From assembly GCA_035557475.1 (NCBI GenBank), contig DATMDV010000335.1, positions 1-7,423 of the forward strand: 7,423 nt of DNA, written 5' to 3'. Below are positions 1 to 5,444 of the stretch, piece by piece. The notes under the pieces were generated by a model that was given only the letters and a program-made list of their open reading frames with translations, was not told where the DNA came from and ran no database searches. The DNA comes from JALOLG01 sp035557475. GTDB taxonomy: Bacteria > Actinomycetota > Acidimicrobiia > Acidimicrobiales > Ilumatobacteraceae. The translations under genes and the position numbers were made by a program. Numbering within the stretch: position 1 is the stretch's first letter; each line of letters begins with the position of its first letter.

Positions 1-2033
1 GTGTCGGCGCGGCACAACATCGCGTAGACGTCGTCCTCCTGCGGGATCGTCGCCAGGTCGACCCGGTAGCCGCGGTGCTCGGCGATCAGGTCGACGGCGT
101 AGTGCAGCGCCGACAGCATCCCGAGCCCGAGCAGGTCGAACTTCACGAGCCCCGCCGCGGCGCAGTCGTCCTTGTCCCACTGCAGCACCGACCGCTTCTC
201 CATCCGCCCCCACTCGACGGGGCAGACCTCGATCACCGGGCGGTCGCACATCACCATCCCGCCCGAGTGGATGCCGAGGTGGCGTGGCGCGTCCTCGATC
301 TCGGCTGCAAGTTCGAGCACCGACTGGGGAATGGTGCAGTCGTCCTGGGCGGCGGTGGTGGCCACACCACCCCAGCCGTCGACCTGCTTCGACCAGGCAT
401 CCTGCTGGCCGGCGTCGTGGCCGAGCGCTTTGGCCATGTCGCGCACCGCCGAGCGGGCCCGGTAGGTGATCACGTTGGCGACCTGGGCGGTGTGGTGGCG
501 CCCGTGCCGCTCGTAGACGTACTGGATCACCTCCTCCCGGCGGTCGCTCTCGATGTCGATGTCGATGTCGGGCGGACCGTCGCGCTGCATCGACAAGAAC
601 CGCTCGAACAGCAACCCGAGCGACACCGCGTCGGCGGCCGTGACGCCGAGCGCGTAGCACACCGCCGAGTTGGCAGCGCTGCCCCGGCCCTGGCAGAAGA
701 TGTCGGATCGCCGGCAGAACTCGACGAGGTCCCAGACGACGAGGAAGTAGCCGGGAAACCCGAGGTGCTCGATCACGGCGAGCTCGTGGTCGATCGTGCG
801 CCACGCCCTGGCCCGCAGCGACAGGTCTTCGTGGGGCGCCGGGCGCTCGCCGTAGCGGCGGCGACCGCCGTCCTCGGTGATCTGGCGCAGGTACTGCATC
901 TCGGTCAACGGCTCGCCGTCCGCTCCGGGTGGGCACGGGAACGGCGGCAGGTTCGGCGCCACGAGCGACAGGTCGAACGCCGCCGCCCGGCCGACCTCGG
1001 CCGCCCGCTCCACCACGCCCGGGTAGCGCGCGAAGCGGCGGGCCTGCTCGGCACCAGAGCGCAGGTGTGCTCCGGCGGCCGCCGGCAGCCACGGGTCGAG
1101 CTCGGCGAGGCTGCGACGGGCCCGCACGGCGGCGACGGCGGTGGCCAGCTTGCGCTGCGACGGCGTGGCGTAGTGGACGTTGTTGGTGGCCACGCACTCG
1201 ACCCCGGTGCGGTGGGCGACCTCGGCGAGGGCGTCGTTGCGCGCCGAGTCGAGGGGGTCGCCGTGGTCCCACAACTCGACCAGCACGCGGTCGCGGCCGA
1301 ACGCCTCGACCAACCGCTCGAGCTCGCGGCGGGCGGCCGACGGGCCGCGATCGACGAGCGCCGACGGCACCGCCCCCTTGCGGCAGCCGGTGAGCGCCCA
1401 CACGTGACCGGCCACGCCGTCGGCCACATCGGCGAACGTGAACTGCGGCGCGCCCTTCTCGCCGGCCAGGTGGCCGAGGCTCAGGGTCCTGGCGAGGTGG
1501 CCGTACCCGGCTGGTCCGTCGGCGAGCAACACGAGGTGACGGCCGGCCGGGTCGGGGGCATGTGAGTCGGGGAGCTCGCCGGTGTTGACCTGGAGCAGCG
1601 TGTCGCCCTCGGCGCGAGTGACCCGCTGGTGATCGGCGAGGCCCGGGGTGAGCGTGATCTCGGTGCCGAACACGGTGGGGATGCCGACCTCGCGCGCCGC
1701 CTCGGCGAAGCGCACGACCCCGTAGAACCCGTTGTGGTCGGTGACGGCGAGCGCTTCGAGGCCGAGCCGGGCGGCTTCGGTGGCGAGCTCCTCGGGGTGC
1801 GACGCGCCGTCGAGGAACGAGAAGTTCGAGTGGCAGTGGAGCTCGGCGTAGGGCACGGCCCCCGCCACGCGAGTGACCGTCGCCTCGAACGGCTGGCGGT
1901 GCCGGCTCCACGCCGGCCCGTCGCCACCGGCGTTCCACGACGGGGTGCCGGCGGCGCGCCCGTCGCGCCCGATGCGCCCCGATAGCACGGCTTCGAGCTC
2001 GGCCCACGTCCATGACGGGTTGTTGAAACCCAT
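1..2033 (-). CDS. dnaE2: Error-prone DNA polymerase III alpha-type subunit DnaE2 (3' end beyond the window)
   Basis: C-family DNA polymerase used for SOS-induced translesion synthesis and mutagenesis, normally with ImuA' and ImuB. Reading back from ATG 2033-2031, I translated one unbroken frame of 677 codons to the window edge. DnaE2 proteins are usually about 1,050-1,100 residues, so roughly the last 40% is outside. Residues 1-61 form the tail seen in actinobacterial DnaE2 (starts MGFNNPSWTWAELE). A PHP domain follows, with YAELHCHSNFSFLDGAS at about 62-78 and TDHNG at about 98-102. The polymerase core has GRGSAANS, the palm motif PDIDID at 488-493, and KFDLLGLG with the third catalytic Asp at 633. 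All three acidic positions expected from E. coli Pol III alpha are therefore present, so the enzyme should be active. AGGAG touches the ATG with no spacing, which is poor for a Shine-Dalgarno site and fits a leaderless mRNA. LexA-type boxes lie just upstream. Confidence 0.96.
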   Translation of the reverse strand, partial: MGFNNPSWTWAELEAVLSGRIGRDGRAAGTPSWNAGGDGPAWSRHRQPFEATVTRVAGAVPYAELHCHSNFSFLDGASHPEELATEAARLGLEALAVTDHNGFYGVVRFAEAAREVGIPTVFGTEITLTPGLADHQRVTRAEGDTLLQVNTGELPDSHAPDPAGRHLVLLADGPAGYGHLARTLSLGHLAGEKGAPQFTFADVADGVAGHVWALTGCRKGAVPSALVDRGPSAARRELERLVEAFGRDRVLVELWDHGDPLDSARNDALAEVAHRTGVECVATNNVHYATPSQRKLATAVAAVRARRSLAELDPWLPAAAGAHLRSGAEQARRFARYPGVVERAAEVGRAAAFDLSLVAPNLPPFPCPPGADGEPLTEMQYLRQITEDGGRRRYGERPAPHEDLSLRARAWRTIDHELAVIEHLGFPGYFLVVWDLVEFCRRSDIFCQGRGSAANSAVCYALGVTAADAVSLGLLFERFLSMQRDGPPDIDIDIESDRREEVIQYVYERHGRHHTAQVANVITYRARSAVRDMAKALGHDAGQQDAWSKQVDGWGGVATTAAQDDCTIPQSVLELAAEIEDAPRHLGIHSGGMVMCDRPVIEVCPVEWGRMEKRSVLQWDKDDCAAAGLVKFDLLGLGMLSALHYAVDLIAEHRGYRVDLATIPQEDDVYAMLCRAD

Positions 2034-2039
2034 CTCCTG

Positions 2040-2068
2040 AGTATCGAACGTCAGTACGACGAACGCAA
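2040..2068 (-). promoter_or_regulatory. Predicted dnaE2 promoter, leaderless geometry
   Basis: On the minus strand a -35-like TTGCGT (2068-2063), a 17-bp spacer and a -10-like GATACT (2045-2040) are followed by six bases (CAGGAG) and then the ATG at 2033. The expected start of transcription would fall on or next to the A of the start codon, which predicts a leaderless transcript. Both LexA-type boxes overlap these elements, so LexA would occlude RNA polymerase. The imuA' promoter can be read with the same spacing, which supports the call. The hexamers are only moderate matches to consensus, and the start site is inferred. Confidence 0.6.
2045..2058. promoter_or_regulatory. Second LexA-like box, proximal, dnaE2
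   Basis: CGAACGTCAGTACG matches CGAAC-N4-GTTCG at all but one base (GTACG for GTTCG). It also has the flanking T and A of the extended mycobacterial consensus TCGAAC-N4-GTTCGA. It is one base away from the perfect distal box, giving 15 bp between centres, and sits in the -10/-35 spacer 11 bases from the ATG. It is probably a weaker second operator, but it could be chance similarity. Confidence 0.6.
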
Positions 2069-2073
2069 GTTCG
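2060..2073. promoter_or_regulatory. LexA (SOS) box, distal, dnaE2
   Basis: CGAACGCAAGTTCG is a perfect CGAAC-N4-GTTCG palindrome, the LexA operator core known from Actinobacteria and Bacillus. It lies 26 bases upstream of the dnaE2 ATG and overlaps the predicted -35 element. dnaE2 is a known LexA-regulated gene in mycobacteria, so both sequence and position support SOS control. The binding itself is inferred. Confidence 0.9.
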
Positions 2074-2107
2074 CCACGGGGCGCGAGATTGTCCTGGAAC
2101 AATGCCA

Positions 2108-2130
2108 CGTAACGCGGTCGTAACACCGCG
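2108..2130. repeat. Direct repeat CGTAAC x2 (11-bp period) overlapped by an inverted repeat
   Basis: CGTAAC occurs at 2108-2113 and again at 2119-2124, a period of 11 bp. The second copy is the spacer of a perfect inverted repeat, CGCGGT (2113-2118) and ACCGCG (2125-2130). Direct repeats at one helical turn are the usual operator form for OmpR/PhoB-family regulators, and the response regulator starts about 160 bases downstream. An autoregulatory site is possible but untested. No other element in 2074-2290 is convincing: TTGACC at 2196-2201 resembles a -35, but no good -10 follows at 16-18 bp. Confidence 0.35.
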
Positions 2131-2290
2131 CGGCGCGTTGTGGTGCCCACGAGAGCCACGTCCTCCGGCCCTCCCACACGGGTTCCAGATCATTTTTGAC
2201 CCAGATCGTGAGGTACCGCTTGAGTCCGCCGATGTGCGTGCCGATACGTGAACCAGGCAAACGAGCGGTGACCAGAGGTTGGACCAGAGG

Positions 2291-3037
2291 ATGGAACCGT
2301 ATTCCCAGTTCGCACCAAGGGTGCTGTTGGCAGTCGACGACCTCAAGCTTCGACGTACCAACGAGGCCGGCCTCCGCGCCGCCGGATTCGCTGTCAGCGC
2401 TCCGACCGACGCCGACGCCGTCAGGATGTTGGCGGAATCGTTCTCGCCCGACGTGATGGTGGTCGACACCACGATGCACGGTTCGGATGACCGGCCGTTG
2501 TACAAGCACCTGCGCAGGGAGTCCGACCGCTACATGCTGTGCATCGACTCAGCCGGGCGCGACCGTGTCCGGGTCGAGGTCTTGCGATCGGGTGCCGACG
2601 ACGCCGTGTCGTTGCCGGTGACCCCCGACGAGATCGCCGCCAGGTGCCACGCGATGCTGCGCCGGCCCCGCGAACTGCGTTCCGACTGGGAGCCCGTCCC
2701 CACCTCGGTGATCTCCTTCGGACCGCTGCTGGTTGACACCGGACGGCACGAGATCCGCCTCGACGACCAAGAGGTGATGGCCACTCGGATCGAGTTCTCG
2801 CTCCTCGAGCACCTGTGCCGGCGTCCGACCGAGGTCTGCGCACGCACCGAGTTGCTCGACGCGGTCTGGGGCCCGAACTGGGTCGGCGACACGCACGTGG
2901 TCGACGTCCACCTGTCGAACCTGCGCCGCAAGCTCGAGAAGATCAACACCGACACGCGAGTGATCCACACCGTGCGCGGTGTCGGCTTCCGTTTGGCGAA
3001 CGACATCCTCGATGCCGTCCAGCCCGTCGGTGTCTGA
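2291..3037 (+). CDS. OmpR/PhoB-family response regulator with atypical receiver (orphan)
   Basis: DNA-binding response regulator of 248 residues: receiver at about 8-122 and an OmpR-type winged helix at about 143-240. Recognition-helix and wing signatures are clear (ELLDAVWG, VVDVHLSNLRRKL, IHTVRGVGFRL). The receiver keeps the acidic pair D16-D17 and the acceptor Asp at D59 (VMVVD). By alignment to typical receivers, the conserved Lys before the cis-Pro is Leu (L108, SLP for TKP) and the Thr/Ser switch position is Asp (D86). Normal phosphorylation-driven switching is therefore doubtful. No histidine kinase is nearby. The ATG at 2291 is preferred, but an in-frame TTG at 2279 would add four residues; both are preceded directly by the repeated sequence ACCAGAGG, so the start is not settled. 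The gene lies between dnaE2 (divergent) and imuB (convergent). Its targets cannot be read from sequence, and a role in controlling the mutasome is only a possibility. Confidence 0.93.
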   Translation: MEPYSQFAPRVLLAVDDLKLRRTNEAGLRAAGFAVSAPTDADAVRMLAESFSPDVMVVDTTMHGSDDRPLYKHLRRESDRYMLCIDSAGRDRVRVEVLRSGADDAVSLPVTPDEIAARCHAMLRRPRELRSDWEPVPTSVISFGPLLVDTGRHEIRLDDQEVMATRIEFSLLEHLCRRPTEVCARTELLDAVWGPNWVGDTHVVDVHLSNLRRKLEKINTDTRVIHTVRGVGFRLANDILDAVQPVGV

Positions 3038-3043
3038 CGTCTG

Positions 3044-3062
3044 ACTCGTCGGTTCGACGAGT
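3044..3062. terminator. Hairpin between convergent stop codons (possible bidirectional terminator)
   Basis: ACTCGTCG (3044-3051), a GTT loop and CGACGAGT (3055-3062) form a perfect 8-bp stem. It fills the gap between the regulator's TGA (3035-3037) and the imuB stop codon (3063-3065). No T-run follows on either strand, so a classical intrinsic terminator is not shown. Hairpins without a U-tract are common between convergent actinobacterial genes. Confidence 0.5.
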
Positions 3063-4682
3063 TCACGCGTACGCCGCGAGGATCCACCACCGCTGCCGCT
3101 CGGCAGCGATCAAGTAGGCCTCACCGTCGTCGGTGACGACTTGGAACTGGGCCACCCGGCGGTGCCGTCGTGGCTCCCACCAGCGCTGGTCGATCAGCCA
3201 CGGCCCGGCCCACGTTCGCAGCGGACGTTGCGCTCCGCGAACGACGAGCGCAGCCGGTGGCGCGCTCACCTCGCCCCGCCCGCTGATCCCGATCGGACCG
3301 CCCTGCTCGTCGACGACCTCGGCGTCGAGCGGCTCGACGAACACCACCGCGGGCGACGGTGGAGGTGATCCACCGGGCCACGGCCCATCACCCGGCGCCA
3401 ACCGGCCGGCCGGATCGTCGAGGTCGGCGGTGGGCGCCGGCACCCACTGGTACCGCTCGGCCGGGAGCCGTCCACCGCGCCACGCCGGCACGCACACCGC
3501 GTGATCGCCGAACAGACCGGTCAAGCGGGTCACGGCGCGCAGCGCATCGTGGTCGGCCTGCGACCGGCCACCCCACAACCCGAGCTGGTCGCCGTCGTCG
3601 CCACGCACCTGATCGGGCACGAGCCGCAGCAACGCGATCCCCCCGCTCAAGGCGCCCGGCTGGGCGACCCATCCCTCGAGTTGCCATCGCACCCGCTCGA
3701 CGATCGCCGCCGACGACAGCCCGACGGCGCGGTACCAGGCGCGCTCGCTGCGCTCGCTGTGCTCGGTCTCGGCGGTGACGATCACACGGGTGCACACGCG
3801 CCCCTCACTGGCGAGCGTGGCGACCAGTTCGTCGGCGAGCTGCTTGGCAACGAACACGACCGTCTCCATGTGCTCGACCGGTTCGTCGAAGACGCGTTCG
3901 GTGCGCCACTCCGCCGGGGGGTCGGTGGTGCCGGGTGGACGGTCGTCGCCACCGCCCGCGAGCCGGTGCACGTGCAGCCCGGCGCTCCCGAAGCGGGCGT
4001 ACACGTCGCCGGCCGGGAGTGCTGCGAGGTCGCCGAGCGTGCGCAGCCCGAGGCGGGTGAAGAGCTCGACCAACTCGGGCGTGGCTTCGCCGACCTCTCG
4101 CAGCCAGCCCACCGTGAGCGGCGCCAGGGAGGAAGCCGACCCGCCGGGTGCGACCACGGCCGTGTTCGATCCAGCTCGGCGGGCCGCAATCGTCACGTCG
4201 GCCCGGCGGGCCGCAATTGATGAGGCGAACCGCCCGTCGGCGATGCCAACACCGACGGGCGCGCTCGCCAGGCCGAGTGAGTCGAGCACCTCGGTGACGA
4301 TGGCCGTGAGCCGTTCGGCGAGGGCCTCGTCACCCCCGAAGTAGCGCGAGGGCCCGCGGGCGGCGAGACACAGCCAACCGGGTTCGACGACATCGAACCG
4401 CGGTGACAACTCGGCCACGGCACGGACGACGGCTTCGAACTGACGGGCGTCGCGCGCCGGATCGTGGTCGAGCACGATCAACTCCGGGCAGCACCCCTGC
4501 GCCTCACGGCGGCGCTGACCCGACTGCACGCCTGCCATCGCTGCCGCCGGGGACCTGGCGATCACCCGGTTGGCGTGCAGCACGATCGCCGGCACCGTCG
4601 GCGCGACACCGGCGGCGACGACCGGCCAGTCAGGGCACCACACCGTGACGATTCTCGGGACGATTCTCGGGATCCGCGGCAC
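3063..4682 (-). CDS. imuB: ImuB, catalytically inactive Y-family polymerase homologue (mutasome adaptor)
   Basis: 539 residues. ImuB links the beta clamp, ImuA' and DnaE2 at stalled forks; it is a Y-family relative that does not polymerise. Its start shows the ImuB signature VTVWCPDWP (13-20) where active DinB enzymes carry the first metal-binding Asp. At the second site FDVVEPGWLCLAARG (96-110) has Cys-Leu in place of the catalytic Asp-Glu, so catalysis should be absent. A helix-hairpin-helix-like segment (LGLRTLGDLAALP, 211-223) and a little-finger-like region follow. QLGLWG at 366-371 matches the clamp-binding motif known in mycobacterial ImuB (QLPLWG). The C-terminal region, about 372-539, ends with WAGPWLIDQRWW and is the part expected to contact DnaE2 and ImuA'. 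The GTG start lies one base after the imuA' stop, so translation is probably coupled. Three short in-frame tandem duplications are present. Confidence 0.95.
   Translation of the reverse strand: MPRIPRIVPRIVTVWCPDWPVVAAGVAPTVPAIVLHANRVIARSPAAAMAGVQSGQRRREAQGCCPELIVLDHDPARDARQFEAVVRAVAELSPRFDVVEPGWLCLAARGPSRYFGGDEALAERLTAIVTEVLDSLGLASAPVGVGIADGRFASSIAARRADVTIAARRAGSNTAVVAPGGSASSLAPLTVGWLREVGEATPELVELFTRLGLRTLGDLAALPAGDVYARFGSAGLHVHRLAGGGDDRPPGTTDPPAEWRTERVFDEPVEHMETVVFVAKQLADELVATLASEGRVCTRVIVTAETEHSERSERAWYRAVGLSSAAIVERVRWQLEGWVAQPGALSGGIALLRLVPDQVRGDDGDQLGLWGGRSQADHDALRAVTRLTGLFGDHAVCVPAWRGGRLPAERYQWVPAPTADLDDPAGRLAPGDGPWPGGSPPPSPAVVFVEPLDAEVVDEQGGPIGISGRGEVSAPPAALVVRGAQRPLRTWAGPWLIDQRWWEPRRHRRVAQFQVVTDDGEAYLIAAERQRWWILAAYA
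3570..3587 (-). other. Beta-clamp-binding motif QLGLWG within ImuB
   Basis: Codons for residues 366-371 of ImuB read Gln-Leu-Gly-Leu-Trp-Gly. The equivalent QLPLWG motif of mycobacterial ImuB is needed for binding the DnaN clamp. Here Pro is replaced by Gly while the Gln, both Leu and the Trp are kept. It is the only clear clamp motif I see in this protein. Confidence 0.75.
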
Positions 4683-4683
4683 G

Positions 4684-5379
4684 TCAACCAGCCCGCTCGA
4701 GCGCGCCGCCTCCGGCGGTCACCGCGGCCACCGTGGTCGTCGACGGTTCGATCAACTCCGCGCGACCCGTGACGCCGGGCAGCCACAGCTCGCGCTCGAC
4801 CTGGCGCGGCACCCGTCGTCCGCTGGCGCGCACGACGACCCGCCGGCGGCGCAGGTGCCCGTAGCCGCGGCCGAGCCCTTCCCACTCCCCCGCCGTGACC
4901 TCGAGCACGACATCGGCACCGATGCCCGAACTGATCATGAGCAGCACCGCGCCGCGGGCCTGGATCCGCTGGCGGATCTTGCGGATCGACCGCTCGGCGC
5001 GGGTGGGCGGCCCAGTAGGAGGCATGGTGAGGACCAGTTCGAACCCGTCGGCCGCGGCGGCGACCCGGTCGGCCCACTCATCCGGCCGGCACCCGCCGGC
5101 GTCGACCGCCACCAACCGATCGATGGCGACCCCGAGCTCACCCGCCGCTTCGATCCCGATCGGCGCCACCCCCACCACGGCGAGCCACGAGCCCGCCATC
5201 GTCGCCCGGGAGGCGAGCGCCAGTGCCAGCGACGTGGCCGCCGTGCCGCGGCACCCGACGATCCGACCGCGGATCAGCCCCGGGTCGGGGAGCAGGTCGG
5301 CGAACGCTTCGTCGACCGGCAGGTACCGGTCGTGCGCCAGCGTGATCGAGCTCGTGACGTCGACGCGGGCGAGATCCAT
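4684..5379 (-). CDS. imuA': ImuA' mutasome accessory protein (RecA-fold)
   Basis: 231 residues from ATG 5379-5377 to TGA 4686-4684. Order (imuA' then imuB), length and the motif region GCRGTAATSLALALA (42-56) identify the actinobacterial ImuA' family, a RecA-like fold without recombinase activity that partners ImuB and DnaE2 in SOS mutagenesis. The P-loop is degenerate: aligned to RecA GPESSGKT, the invariant Lys is Ala (A48) and the Gly before it is also Ala (A47), although T49-S50 remain, so ATP hydrolysis is unlikely. The middle has the AGSWLAVVG and ELGVAIDRLVAV strands expected after the P-loop. The C-terminal 30 residues are low-complexity Thr/Ala/Gly. No ribosome-binding site precedes the ATG. 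A LexA-type box lies 13 bases upstream. It forms an operon with imuB. Confidence 0.9.
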   Translation of the reverse strand: MDLARVDVTSSITLAHDRYLPVDEAFADLLPDPGLIRGRIVGCRGTAATSLALALASRATMAGSWLAVVGVAPIGIEAAGELGVAIDRLVAVDAGGCRPDEWADRVAAAADGFELVLTMPPTGPPTRAERSIRKIRQRIQARGAVLLMISSGIGADVVLEVTAGEWEGLGRGYGHLRRRRVVVRASGRRVPRQVERELWLPGVTGRAELIEPSTTTVAAVTAGGGALERAG

Positions 5380-5385
5380 CCCGCC

Positions 5386-5414
5386 AACCTATCGAACAGA
5401 CGTTCCCTACGCCA
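5386..5414 (-). promoter_or_regulatory. Predicted imuA'-imuB promoter, leaderless geometry
   Basis: On the minus strand TGGCGT (5414-5409), a 17-bp spacer and TAGGTT (5391-5386) are followed by six bases (GGCGGG) and the ATG at 5379. The hexamer spacing and the distance to the ATG match those read at dnaE2, and the two -35 elements differ at one base (TGGCGT and TTGCGT). The LexA box lies inside the spacer. The -10 is only TANNNT-like, so the support is mainly the shared layout. A weak imperfect hairpin (5410-5429) overlaps the -35 and might end transcription arriving from the upstream gene. Confidence 0.5.
5393..5406. promoter_or_regulatory. LexA (SOS) box of imuA'-imuB
   Basis: CGAACAGACGTTCC matches CGAAC-N4-GTTCG at every position except the last (C for G), with the extended 5' flanking T. 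It sits 13 bases upstream of the imuA' ATG, between the predicted -35 and -10 elements. Mycobacterial imuA'-imuB is known to be SOS-induced, so sequence, position and gene identity agree. Confidence 0.85.
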
Positions 5415-5444
5415 CCCGTGGGGTTGGCGCGGATGGCGGCCGGG

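Noticed and set aside
75..1565. 496-residue plus-strand open frame
   Set aside because: Antisense shadow of dnaE2. The product is Arg/Gly/Val/His-rich without family motifs, while the opposite frame shows clear PHP and polymerase motifs.
2196..2225. TTGACC as a -35 for the response regulator
   Set aside because: No acceptable -10 at 16-18 bp; TTGAGT at 2220 is too poor to call a promoter.
2051..2509. 152-residue minus-strand open frame over the intergenic region
   Set aside because: It would cover the dnaE2 promoter and the regulator's start, shows no recognisable domain, and overlaps a well-supported gene on the other strand.
3501..4220. 239-residue plus-strand open frame inside imuB
   Set aside because: Antisense shadow of imuB; composition is typical of GC-rich antisense frames.
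5301..5314. LexA-like sequence CGAACGCTTCGTCG inside imuA'
   Set aside because: The first half matches, but the second half differs from GTTCG at several positions and it lies within coding sequence.
5410..5429. Imperfect hairpin between the Nfu-N-like gene and imuA'
   Set aside because: A 5-bp stem plus two pairs with a mismatch and no T-run; too weak to list as a terminator.
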